Shown here: in pieces, positions 23,459 through 30,429 of the stretch | Layout of the letters: the number at the start of each line of letters is the position of its first letter | Position numbering within the stretch: position 1 is the stretch's first letter | From: CALACW01 sp963627915 | GTDB lineage: Bacteria; Bacillota; Clostridia; Oscillospirales; Acutalibacteraceae | Direction of reading: 5' to 3' | Assembly: GCA_963627915.1 (NCBI GenBank) | Contig: CAVGCY010000024.1 | Location: 1 to 30,726, forward strand | DNA: 30,726 nt | Position numbers and translations under genes: made by a program | The notes under the pieces: model-generated | The model's input: the letters and a program-made list of their open reading frames with translations, nothing else | What the model was told of the DNA's origin: nothing | Database searches by the model: none

Positions 23459-23905
23459 ATGACGGACAGAGAACTTATGAACGAAGCTCTTCGCCTTGCA
23501 AACGAGGCTTATTGCGACGGAGAGGTGCCTGTCGGCGCGGTAATCGCATTAGACGGCGAAATAGTTTCGACAGGCAGAAACAGACGCGAAAAATTAAAAA
23601 ATGCGCTTTGCCATGCGGAAATAGAGGCTATAAATTCGGCATGCGGAATGCTTGGACGGTGGAGGCTCGAAGACTGCGTTTTATATGTGACCCTCGAACC
23701 GTGCCCGATGTGTGCGGGGGCATGTATCAACGCAAGGCTCAGGCGCGTCGTGTTCGGCGCATATGATTATAAAGCGGGAGCGTTTGACTCCGCGGTTGAT
23801 TTAAACAGATACGGTTTTAATCATAAGCCCGAAATTACCGCCGGTTTTATGGAAAACGAATGTAAAAACGTTCTTACGTCTTTTTTTAATTCAGTCAGAA
23901 TATAA
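23459..23905 (+). CDS. tadA: tRNA adenosine(34) deaminase TadA
   Basis: TadA converts wobble adenosine to inosine in tRNA-Arg(ACG). The zinc site is visible as H52 and the proton-shuttling E54 in CHAEIEA, with C82 and C85 in PCPMCAGA. Length of 148 residues fits the family. The ATG follows the mnmE stop by one base, with a weak ribosome site (TAGGT), so translation probably depends on mnmE. The gene completes an operon whose three products all modify tRNA position 34. Its last 11 bases overlap the 3' end of the convergent small gene on the minus strand. Confidence 0.95.
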   Translation: MTDRELMNEALRLANEAYCDGEVPVGAVIALDGEIVSTGRNRREKLKNALCHAEIEAINSACGMLGRWRLEDCVLYVTLEPCPMCAGACINARLRRVVFGAYDYKAGAFDSAVDLNRYGFNHKPEITAGFMENECKNVLTSFFNSVRI

Positions 23906-24164
23906 AATTTATCAGGGCTGTCGCAAGACTGCCCGCAGCGGCCGCCGCAAAAAGGCAGACCGCTTTTTTTATTCGCCCTTTTCGTCCTATTTTTTTATTT
24001 TCGGGCGGTTTACCCGCATTTCCGGCTATAAGTCCGGCTTTTTCTTTTAATTTGCCCTCGCTTATTCCGTAGTATTTCGGAGCGACAAAAAATAACGCTC
24101 TTTCAAAATAGTCGCTCCCCGTTTCAACGACCTCGACGACCTGTTTATTGACTCCTTTTATCAT
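23895..24164 (-). CDS. Small tail-anchored protein of unknown function
   Basis: The start is the ATG at 24164 (MIKGVNKQVVEVVETGSDYF), with GGGGGAG about 7 bases upstream. A longer frame from 24206 lacks a ribosome site. The 89 residues have a conserved-looking N-terminal half with DYFERALFFVAPKYYG, a basic middle (PPENKKIGRKGRIKK) and one C-terminal hydrophobic helix (AVCLFAAAAAGSLATALI), so it is probably anchored in the membrane with the N-terminal part in the cytoplasm. I recall similar short proteins in Clostridia, sometimes wrongly labelled translation initiation factors, but no function is established. The gene diverges from ogg across a repeat-rich region and overlaps the tadA end by 11 bases. 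Confidence 0.75.
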   Translation of the reverse strand: MIKGVNKQVVEVVETGSDYFERALFFVAPKYYGISEGKLKEKAGLIAGNAGKPPENKKIGRKGRIKKAVCLFAAAAAGSLATALINFIF

Positions 24165-24292
24165 AAGAAAACTCCCCCGGATTTCAAATTTTATTTGTAC
24201 GGACAAATATGTAGATTATAGATATATATTTTTGTATAAAACATAAAAAATGATTGTTTGACTTAAAATTTATCGAACAAACGGGCGATTAA

Positions 24293-24309
24293 TTATACTG
24301 ACAGTATAA
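24293..24309. promoter_or_regulatory. Perfect 17-bp palindrome between the divergent genes (putative operator)
   Basis: TTATACTG-A-CAGTATAA is a perfect dyad. On the minus strand it contains TATAAT, a possible -10 for the small gene at 24164, with only a poor -35 candidate, so a protein bound here would block that promoter. The 24165-24549 interval has no other gene. Confidence 0.5.
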
Positions 24310-24311
24310 AT

Positions 24312-24413
24312 GTTCAAAGGTTCAAAACCGTTCAAAAGTATGTTCAAAATGTTCAAAAGTACGTAAAACACGGGATAAAACAGGGGTTTTGAACTGTTTT
24401 AGAGATGTTCAAA
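24312..24413. repeat. Array of seven GTTCAAA repeats upstream of ogg
   Basis: GTTCAAA occurs at 24312-24318, 24320-24326, 24330-24336, 24342-24348, 24351-24357 and 24407-24413, and inverted at 24388-24394. Spacings of 8, 10, 12 and 9 bases between the first five are irregular. They are on one side of the ogg promoter (24457-24485). Possible meanings are a multi-site regulator or an iteron-like array. None of the copies forms the GAAC-N4-GTTC box expected for Gram-positive LexA. Confidence 0.7.
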
Positions 24414-24456
24414 ACTTTTTTACGAGAAAAATTTGTATACAAAATGTTTTACATGC

Positions 24457-24485
24457 TTTACGAATTATACATTTAGGAGTATAAT
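24457..24485 (+). promoter_or_regulatory. Promoter of ogg
   Basis: TTTACG (24457-24462) and TATAAT (24480-24485) are 17 bases apart, giving a leader of about 58 bases that ends with GGGGGTG before the ATG at 24550. Confidence 0.6.
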
Positions 24486-24549
24486 TACAACAAAAAAAGA
24501 AGCTTAAATTTGTCTAATATTTCTATTGACACGGCGGGGGTGAAATACG

Positions 24550-25383
24550 ATGAAAAACGTTGAAACAAAGGTTTTGAACAACGGTATTTTCTGCATAATT
24601 CCGGACGGCATAAATCTTAATATAACGCTCGACTGCGGACAGGCGTTCAGGTGGCGGAAAAATGAAAACGGGACGTTTTCCGGAGTTGTCAAGGGAATAG
24701 AAACACAGATTGAGCAAACCGACGGCGGACTTATTTTTCATTCGATAAACGAGGATGAATTTAACGGCGTTTTCCGGGATTATTTTGATTTCGGCAGAAA
24801 TTATACGGAGATACTCAATAATTTCTCCTCCGACAATTTACTGAAGGACGCCGTTTCCCGTTACGGAGTTATCAGAATATTAAATCAGGAACCGTGGGAG
24901 GCTTTGTGTTCGTTTATTATATCCTCCTGCAATAACATTCCCAGAATCAAGTCAATTATTGAAAATCTTTGCGTAAATTTCGGTGAAAAATTAAATAACA
25001 GATATTCTTTTCCGTCAGCCGAGAAAATTGCGTCGCTTGATATTTCGGAGCTTGACGTTCTGCGGGCAGGTTACCGTAACGAATTTATTATGAATGCCGC
25101 TCGTTCCGTCGCGCTCGGAAAAATCGATTTTGAAAGAATAAAAACGCTCGATATCGAGCAAGCGAGAAATGAGCTTATGACGATAAAGGGCGTCGGTAAA
25201 AAGGTAGCGGACTGCGCGCTTTTGTACGGTCTGGGATTTATAGATTCATTCCCCGTCGACAGGCACATAAAACGGATTGAAGAACAGTTCTACCCGAACG
25301 GACTGCCCTCGTGCGTACGAGGATATTCAGGTATAGCTCAGCAGTATATGTTCCATTTTCAAAGAACGGAAAACGGTAACTGA
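24550..25383 (+). CDS. ogg: 8-oxoguanine DNA glycosylase/AP lyase, Ogg1 type
   Basis: This bifunctional repair enzyme removes 8-oxoguanine and nicks the abasic site. The N-terminal Ogg domain reads LDCGQAFRWRKNENGTFSG (about residues 28-46). The helix-hairpin-helix domain has ELMTIKGVGKKVADCALL, with the Schiff-base lysine at residue 218, and the catalytic aspartate at 237 in SFPVDRHIKR; both align with human OGG1 K249 and D268. Length of 277 residues is normal. The start has GGGGGTG upstream. It is monocistronic, divergent from a small membrane protein, and sits downstream of the GTTCAAA array, which suggests special regulation for a repair gene. Confidence in the family is high. Confidence 0.93.
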   Translation: MKNVETKVLNNGIFCIIPDGINLNITLDCGQAFRWRKNENGTFSGVVKGIETQIEQTDGGLIFHSINEDEFNGVFRDYFDFGRNYTEILNNFSSDNLLKDAVSRYGVIRILNQEPWEALCSFIISSCNNIPRIKSIIENLCVNFGEKLNNRYSFPSAEKIASLDISELDVLRAGYRNEFIMNAARSVALGKIDFERIKTLDIEQARNELMTIKGVGKKVADCALLYGLGFIDSFPVDRHIKRIEEQFYPNGLPSCVRGYSGIAQQYMFHFQRTENGN

Positions 25384-25404
25384 CAAACGGTTTTCGTTAT
25401 TTGT

Positions 25405-25436
25405 AAAAAAAATCAGCCCTTCGTATAAGGCTGATT
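25405..25436 (-). terminator. Terminator of the murA-walJ-rlmH run
   Basis: AATCAGCC (25411-25418) and GGCTGATT (25429-25436) form a perfect stem. On the minus strand it is followed by eight T residues (25412-25405). It starts 43 bases after the rlmH stop and also faces the end of ogg. Confidence 0.85.
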
Positions 25437-25478
25437 CGGTATCGAATTTATTAAAGGAATCTTTTTAATATATCCGGG

Positions 25479-25961
25479 TTATTTATGGTATCTGGTTCCG
25501 GCATTAATCGTGTATGCTCTGTAAATTTGCTCCAGCAGCATAACCCGCGCCAATCTGTGAGGGAATGTCATTTCCGACATTGACATGCGAATATCGGCTC
25601 TCCTTTTAACGTTTTCGCTCAGTCCGAACGAACCTCCGATTATAAATACGAGCGTGCTTCTGCCGTTCACTCCGGCGTCCGATATGAGATTCGCAAGCTT
25701 TTCGGAAGAATACTGTCTGCCTTCAATGCACATTGCCGTGACAAGCGACAAAGACGGTATTTTTTTCAAAATTGCTTCGCCCTCTTTTTCGAGCGCGGAG
25801 TTTATCTCCCCCTCGGCGGGAGAATCGGGGAGAACGGTTTGAGGAATTTCGATTATTTCGCATTTACAGTACGAACGCAGCCTTTTTAAATATTCCTGCG
25901 AAGCGTCGGAATAAAATTTATCCTTCAATTTACCGACTGCGATAATTTTTACTGACTGCAT
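25479..25961 (-). CDS. rlmH: 23S rRNA pseudouridine-1915 N3-methyltransferase RlmH
   Basis: RlmH is a small SPOUT methyltransferase that methylates pseudouridine 1915 of 23S rRNA in assembled ribosomes, using SAM. The 160 residues start VKIIAVGKLKDKFY and hold the knot region FIIGGSFGLSENVKRRAD and MTFPHRLARVMLLEQIYRAY, with the conserved C-terminal end TRYHK. The ATG shares one base with the stop of the upstream walJ-like gene (TGATG), so it is translationally coupled. The same pairing occurs in Bacillus near the replication origin. Confidence 0.97.
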   Translation of the reverse strand: MQSVKIIAVGKLKDKFYSDASQEYLKRLRSYCKCEIIEIPQTVLPDSPAEGEINSALEKEGEAILKKIPSLSLVTAMCIEGRQYSSEKLANLISDAGVNGRSTLVFIIGGSFGLSENVKRRADIRMSMSEMTFPHRLARVMLLEQIYRAYTINAGTRYHK

Positions 25962-26752
25962 CAGAGCTTAAACATCCTTTCGGAATTTGATACGGGAGCT
26001 ACATATAATTGATAATCCTCGTTTTCGAGAAGTCCTGCCGCGCCGAGCGCATTGTTTGTTGTTTCAAATGCAAGCGCCGGATCGTTGTTTTCCCTGCTTA
26101 AATGCCCGAGAACAATCCGCTTCGTACCGTTATGTACTAAATATTTTGCAAATTCGGCACAGTCATCGTTTGACAGATGTCCTTTTTCTGATAAAATTCT
26201 CTGTTTTAAATAATACGGATAAGGACCTGTTTTCAGCATATTCAAATCGTGATTCGATTCAAGCAAAACGAGGTCGCACCCGATAAGGGACGATTTCATT
26301 TCATCCGTTACGCAGCCTGTGTCCGTTGCAACCGCAATCTTCTGCCCGTACGGCATATTCACGGTGTAGCCGCAGCTTTGCGCCGAGTCGTGCGATGTTT
26401 TGAACGGTTTTACGAACATGCCGTTTATATCCGTGCCGGTTTCGCTTATAACGCCGGTTTTGAATTTCCCGTTAATGCATCCCGTTTTTTCAAGCGCGTT
26501 AAGCGTGCCATCAGACGCATAAACGGGGACGGAAAATTTCGAGGCAAAAACTCTCAGCGCTCCGATATGATCCGTGTGTTCGTGCGTTATGAATATTGCT
26601 TTTATCGAATTCGGTTCAACGCCTGTCCGATTCATTGCCAGGCAGAGCTGTTTACAGTTTAATCCCGCGTCGATAAGTATTCCTCCGCCGGAATATCCTA
26701 TATATGATGAATTACCGCTGCTTGATGAACACAGCGTACAAAATTGCGCCAT
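25961..26752 (-). CDS. walJ: MBL-fold hydrolase of the WalJ/YycJ family
   Basis: This metallo-beta-lactamase-fold protein of 263 residues matches the size of Bacillus YycJ/WalJ. The N-terminus has CTLCSSSSGNSSYI, then ILIDAGL, the metal motif HEHTDH at residues 57-62, a further TDTGCV and a late histidine in VLGHLSRENND. WalJ-type proteins are linked to cell-wall homeostasis and coordination with DNA replication; the substrate is unproven. The ATG has GGAG 8 bases upstream. It lies 64 bases after murA and is coupled to rlmH, forming a murA-walJ-rlmH run. The murA-walJ gap has a C/G-rich stretch and a T-run that may be a weak attenuator. Confidence 0.9.
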   Translation of the reverse strand: MAQFCTLCSSSSGNSSYIGYSGGGILIDAGLNCKQLCLAMNRTGVEPNSIKAIFITHEHTDHIGALRVFASKFSVPVYASDGTLNALEKTGCINGKFKTGVISETGTDINGMFVKPFKTSHDSAQSCGYTVNMPYGQKIAVATDTGCVTDEMKSSLIGCDLVLLESNHDLNMLKTGPYPYYLKQRILSEKGHLSNDDCAEFAKYLVHNGTKRIVLGHLSRENNDPALAFETTNNALGAAGLLENEDYQLYVAPVSNSERMFKL

Positions 26753-26816
26753 TATCGTTTCTCCGTTTAAAAAAGGGCCGCCGCGTCAAGCGACAGTCCC
26801 CCCGTCTTTTTCGTTA

Positions 26817-28115
26817 TTATCCCGCGTTACTGACGATGGTTTCGCCCGTGTCGTCGGGGAAGTTGATTTTGCTGATGTGCGCGCCTATGCCGCGCAGTTT
26901 TTCAACAACGTTTTCGTAACCTCTCTCGATATGAATAATCTCTTCTATCTGAGTTGTGCCGTGAGCGCACATGCCCGCTATGAGCATTGCCGCGCCGGCT
27001 CTTAAATCGTCCGCCTTAATCGGCGCCGCCTGAAGCTTTTCAACGCCCGTTATTATAGCCGCCTTACCCTCTATCTGAATGGACGCGCCCATTCTGATAA
27101 GCTGGTCAACATATCTGAATCTGTTATCCCAAACGCTGTCGGTAACTATGCTTGTGCCGCTGCATATCGATAAAAATGTCGTCATCTGAGGCTGCATATC
27201 GGTCGGGAAACCGGGATGCGGCGTAGCCGTGACTTTACAGGCGTCGTAACGGCGGTCGCTTATGACCCTTACGGAATCCTCGTACTCTTCTACGGTAACT
27301 CCGCATTCTCTCAATTTGTTTGTAATAGACTCAAGGTGCTTGGGAATAACGTTTTTAATAAGAACGTTTCCCCTTGCGGCAGCCGCCGCAACCATATACG
27401 TACCGGCCTCTATCTGGTCGGGAATTATCGAGTATGAGCAGCCGTGAAGACGCTCCACGCCTCTTATCTTTATAACGTCCGTACCCGCGCCTGTTACCTG
27501 TGCGCCCATAAGGTTTAAAAAGTTTGCAAGATCTACGATATGAGGCTCTTTCGCCGCATTTTCGAGTATCGTGAGTCCTCTCGCCTTAACCGAAGCAAGC
27601 ATTAAATTTATGGTAGCTCCTACGGAAACTTTGTCAAAGTAAATCGTCGAGCCTGTCAGCGACTGGGCTTTGGCGTCAACCATGCCGTTATCGTTTGATA
27701 TCTCTGCTCCGAGTTTTGCAAATCCCTTGAGATGGAAATCTATGGGTCTTACTCCGCCGAAATTGCATCCGCCGGGCATTGCAACCTTGGCGTGGTTATA
27801 TCTGCCGAGCAGCGCGCCGAGGAGATAATACGATGATCTCGAATGCTTTGTCATCTCATAGGGTATAATATATGAATTAATATATCTGGTATCGATTTCA
27901 AGGGTGTTTGAATTAATATAACGTACAGACGCGCCCATGTCCCTGAGTATTTTTACCATGACCTGAACGTCGCGTATATCGGGTATATTTTCAACTCTGC
28001 AAATATCCTCGGCAAGAATGGTAGCCGGGAGTATAGCCACAGCGGCATTTTTTGCTCCGCTGATCTCAAGCTCGCCCTGAAGTTCGTATCCACCGTCAAT
28101 TACGAATTTTTCCAC
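26817..28115 (-). CDS. murA: UDP-N-acetylglucosamine 1-carboxyvinyltransferase MurA
   Basis: MurA performs the first committed step of peptidoglycan synthesis, adding enolpyruvate from PEP to UDP-GlcNAc in the cytoplasm. The 432 residues show the two inside-out domains, the early GAKNAA motif, and the catalytic cysteine C117 in AMPGGCNFGGVRPIDFH, which fosfomycin would alkylate. The loop has one extra residue: the conserved arginine is 6 after the cysteine (C117 to R123) instead of 5 in E. coli (C115 to R120). The start is GTG at 28115, with AAGGAA 9 bases upstream. It lies opposite ypeB and is probably cotranscribed with walJ and rlmH. Confidence 0.95.
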   Translation of the reverse strand: MEKFVIDGGYELQGELEISGAKNAAVAILPATILAEDICRVENIPDIRDVQVMVKILRDMGASVRYINSNTLEIDTRYINSYIIPYEMTKHSRSSYYLLGALLGRYNHAKVAMPGGCNFGGVRPIDFHLKGFAKLGAEISNDNGMVDAKAQSLTGSTIYFDKVSVGATINLMLASVKARGLTILENAAKEPHIVDLANFLNLMGAQVTGAGTDVIKIRGVERLHGCSYSIIPDQIEAGTYMVAAAAARGNVLIKNVIPKHLESITNKLRECGVTVEEYEDSVRVISDRRYDACKVTATPHPGFPTDMQPQMTTFLSICSGTSIVTDSVWDNRFRYVDQLIRMGASIQIEGKAAIITGVEKLQAAPIKADDLRAGAAMLIAGMCAHGTTQIEEIIHIERGYENVVEKLRGIGAHISKINFPDDTGETIVSNAG

Positions 28116-28146
28116 AACGGCACTTCCTTAGCAATAATTAAAACGA

Positions 28147-28163
28147 CGGCGCGTAAAACGCCG
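28147..28163 (-). promoter_or_regulatory. Hairpin in the murA leader
   Basis: CGGCG and CGCCG (28147-28151 with 28159-28163) form a 5-bp hairpin in the leader between the murA promoter and start, about 32 bases before the GTG. No T-run follows, so it is not a plain terminator. A CGAATATTCG palindrome lies further upstream near 28190. I see no known riboswitch. Confidence 0.35.
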
Positions 28164-28227
28164 AATGCAGTATCGAATATCCGCATACGAATATTCGGGT
28201 ACTATATATAGAATCATAACCTTAGGT

Positions 28228-28256
28228 ATTATATCACCGAATGATATAAATTTAAA
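28228..28256 (-). promoter_or_regulatory. Extended -10 promoter of murA
   Basis: On the minus strand TTTAAA (28256-28251) and TATAAT (28233-28228) are 17 bases apart, with TG one base before the -10, giving an extended -10. The leader to the GTG at 28115 is about 105 bases. Confidence 0.65.
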
Positions 28257-28591
28257 GGTTTTTTTCTTAATTTATACGAAAAAATTAAATATTTGTTGCA
28301 TTGCACAAAAGATGTAAAAGTTTGGCGCGGTATTTAATAATCCCAATGGGAAGAATAATCCGCATTATGTGAATAAATGTCACAATGCGTTAAATTCCTC
28401 ATAAAAAGTATGTCTTTTGAATGAATCTTTATTCCCTGCTTTACAATGTAAAATGTTCAAATAAAATTACGGCTCGAATCTACCTGAAAACATATCCGTT
28501 TGCCGGATAAAATACGCATGTAAATACTGTTTATTTTTTCTTTGTATACTTTCACATCTTCCGCCGAAAATATCGTCGGGAGTGATTTTTA
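28257..28591. other. Divergent AT-rich region between murA and ypeB
   Basis: No gene is seen. CGCATT-AT-GTGA (28361-28372) pairs with TCACAATGCG (28380-28389) around a short loop, with a 2-base bulge. No T-run follows, so it is more like an operator than a terminator. The ypeB promoter is not clear: TATACT near 28550 has no good -35, and a forespore sigma-G promoter would be expected but I could not place one convincingly. The ypeB ribosome site is GGGAGTG, 9 bases before the ATG. Confidence 0.4.
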
Positions 28592-29941
28592 ATGTCAATA
28601 AAAACAAAACGCGCCCGCGTCAGGCTCGTTTCATACGTATGCGCCGTTATCATGTCTCTTTCAGTATTCGGCGCGCTCGAAAAGAAAAAAGCCGATGAAT
28701 ACGAAAATCAAGTAAATCTTTCGTACCAGCAGGCGATATCGGGACTCGGCTCTTATCTTGACGCAATAAAAACCGATCTTTATAAGGGGATGTACGCCTC
28801 TACTCCCGCCATGACGGGCAGGCTTTCCGCTTCGCTTCTGTCCTCGTCGTCGGGCGCGCTCGAATGCATTTCAAGACTGCCGAGCGCACAGGGCAAATTA
28901 TATAACGCATATAAGTTTCTTACTCAGGTCGGAGCTTTTACGGACGCTCTTAACCATAAGACCGCAATGGGCGAAAACATTTCCGATGAAGAATATGAAA
29001 CAATGGAGAACTTATACAAATACGCGTCAACGCTTTCCGGACAGATAAGCCGTGCGCAGGAAATGACCTTCTCCGCGGGACTTAATTTTGAACAATCGGT
29101 TTCATATCTGTCCCTTCCCTCTGCGGACAACAATGATACGTTCAATTTTTCCGATACCGTTGACGAAACGGAGGAAGCTCTCGCAGACTTTCCGACGCTC
29201 ATTTACGACGGTCCGTTTTCGGACAATATAACAAACAAATCATCTTCATTTTTAGAAAATAAGACTGAAATTTCACAGGCTGCGGCAGCCGAAATTGCTT
29301 CAAAGATTACAGATTCGGACAAAAATGACGTTAAATTTTCATACGACGACGCGTCCTCAATAGCCTCATACGTCTTCACAGTCGGTTCAAAAACCGTTTC
29401 AATTTCAAAAAAAGGCGGATATCCGAGTTATATAATATCCGACGACTATGCGCATGAAGAAATTATGAATAAAGACGACGCCGTAAAAACAGGTTACGAA
29501 TTTTTAAGCAAATGCGGCTATACGGACATGACCGACACATATTATGCCGACAGCGACGGAATATGCACGATTAATTATGCATTTAAATTCGGAGATGTCA
29601 CATGCTATACCGATCTTATAAAAGTAAGCGTTTCGCTATCGGACGGTTCGGTTACGGGATTCGACGCACGCGGATATCTGATGAATCACGCCGACAGAAG
29701 CTTTCCCGAGGATGAAAAAGGATTTTCCGCCGCGGCAGAGTGCATAAGCTCCCGTCTTACCCCGCAGTCGGTTAAAAAAGCCGTTATTCCCTCCGACTCG
29801 GCAAGCGAAAACTTCGCGTACGAATTTAAATGCGCCGCGCCGGACGGCACGGACGTTCTCGTTTATATCGACGCGCTGACGCTGCAGGAGGACAAAATTC
29901 TGATACTTCTGTATTCCGACGGAGGAATCCTTACGAAATAG
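28592..29941 (+). CDS. ypeB: Spore germination protein YpeB
   Basis: YpeB is a spore membrane protein that stabilises the cortex-lytic enzyme SleB. The 449 residues begin with a basic N-terminus and one membrane helix (about 11-30), followed by a helical region with the typical NQVNLSYQQAISGLGSYLDAI pattern (shown as QQAISGLGSYL) and repeated PepSY-like modules in the C-terminal half (for example SISKKGGYPSYI, and DDAVKTGYEFLSKCGY). In most spore formers ypeB follows sleB; here murA is upstream on the other strand and an RNA is downstream, so sleB is not adjacent. Its presence suggests a spore-forming or recently spore-forming organism. The family match is by memory of the pattern, confident but not exact. 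Confidence 0.85.
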   Translation: MSIKTKRARVRLVSYVCAVIMSLSVFGALEKKKADEYENQVNLSYQQAISGLGSYLDAIKTDLYKGMYASTPAMTGRLSASLLSSSSGALECISRLPSAQGKLYNAYKFLTQVGAFTDALNHKTAMGENISDEEYETMENLYKYASTLSGQISRAQEMTFSAGLNFEQSVSYLSLPSADNNDTFNFSDTVDETEEALADFPTLIYDGPFSDNITNKSSSFLENKTEISQAAAAEIASKITDSDKNDVKFSYDDASSIASYVFTVGSKTVSISKKGGYPSYIISDDYAHEEIMNKDDAVKTGYEFLSKCGYTDMTDTYYADSDGICTINYAFKFGDVTCYTDLIKVSVSLSDGSVTGFDARGYLMNHADRSFPEDEKGFSAAAECISSRLTPQSVKKAVIPSDSASENFAYEFKCAAPDGTDVLVYIDALTLQEDKILILLYSDGGILTK

Positions 29942-30097
29942 AAAAAAGAGAACCGAACCCATAAGGTTTTTATATCCCCCCTCTTTCCGTATCGACTGCG
30001 TTAAAGAAACTTGAAGGTCTGACGTATTTCAAGAAAAAAACAGTTCCCGCAGGCGTGAGACGAAGCGTTTTGGAATTATGAGGTTCGGCTCTCTTTT
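29942..30097 (-). ncRNA. Candidate stand-alone structured RNA with a 21-bp closing stem (6S-like?)
   Basis: The 5' arm (30097-30076, AAAAGAGAGCCGAACC then UCAUAA) pairs with the 3' arm (29964-29944) over 21 base pairs with one bulged U and a G-U pair. The equivalent plus-strand transcript would have an A-C mismatch at that place, so the minus strand is favoured. A T-run (29947-29942) follows directly, ending just after the ypeB stop. Inside, CTGCG pairs with CGCAG, and CTTGAA with TTCAAG makes a terminal hairpin, leaving a wide internal bubble. The closing stem, bubble and tip resemble 6S RNA, about 155 bases long, but the bubble is larger than usual. It is not a leader, since no gene follows on this strand. 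A possible -10 (TATAAT, 30117-30112) lies upstream with a weak -35. Confidence 0.5.
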
Positions 30098-30125
30098 GCT
30101 ATAAAAACAAAATTATATTTCTGAA

Positions 30126-30329
30126 CTAACAGTTGAAATTCTCTATAGAATTTGTAGTATAAATAAGCGTTCTGACCGACTGCGGATACTTGAAATACGT
30201 TGATAATTCAGCCCAATGAGCTTGCATGACTTTGAAATTTTCCGGATATTTTGAATCCCATTTCGTCAAAAACCGTTCCAATTCATTCAGGGCTGTTTCA
30301 GGCTTGGTTATTGTATCTAAAAAGTCGTT
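30126..30329 (-). pseudogene. IS256-family transposase fragment
   Basis: The minus-strand frame encodes about 67 residues of an IS256 transposase near its C-terminal third: LNELERFLTKWDSKYP, WAELSTYFKYPQSVR and LIYTTNSIENFN, then Cys and a stop at 30126. The family continues for about 80 more residues after TTNxIE. Upstream, the reading frame is lost in an A-run at about 30328-30334. There is no start and no terminal repeats, so it is a dead remnant. Confidence 0.8.
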
Positions 30330-30351
30330 TTTTTAAATATTTCAACAATTC

Positions 30352-30399
30352 AAAAAAAACCATCCGAGACTCGTGATTAATCGAATCTCGGATTTTTTT
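30352..30399. terminator. Bidirectional terminator after the dockerin gene
   Basis: ATCCGAGA (30362-30369) and TCTCGGAT (30386-30393) form a perfect stem. On the minus strand GG and eight T residues (30359-30352) follow, and on the plus strand seven T residues (30393-30399). It ends the dockerin gene about 37 bases after its stop. Confidence 0.85.
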
Positions 30400-30429
30400 C
30401 GGCTGTTTTTTTACAGCACCTTACTTCAT

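Noticed and set aside
24312..24413. GTTCAAA array as a CRISPR or LexA site
   Set aside because: The units are too short and unevenly spaced for CRISPR, and the GAAC-N4-GTTC LexA pattern does not occur.
24312..24413. GTTCAAA array as plasmid iterons with a replication gene
   Set aside because: No replication initiator gene is nearby. The neighbours are a glycosylase and a small membrane protein on an apparently chromosomal stretch.
26764..26812. C/G-rich stretch with a T-run between murA and walJ as a terminator
   Set aside because: On the minus strand the T-run (26776-26771) is clear but only a weak 5-bp stem with a G-U pair precedes it, so it is left as a possible weak attenuator only.
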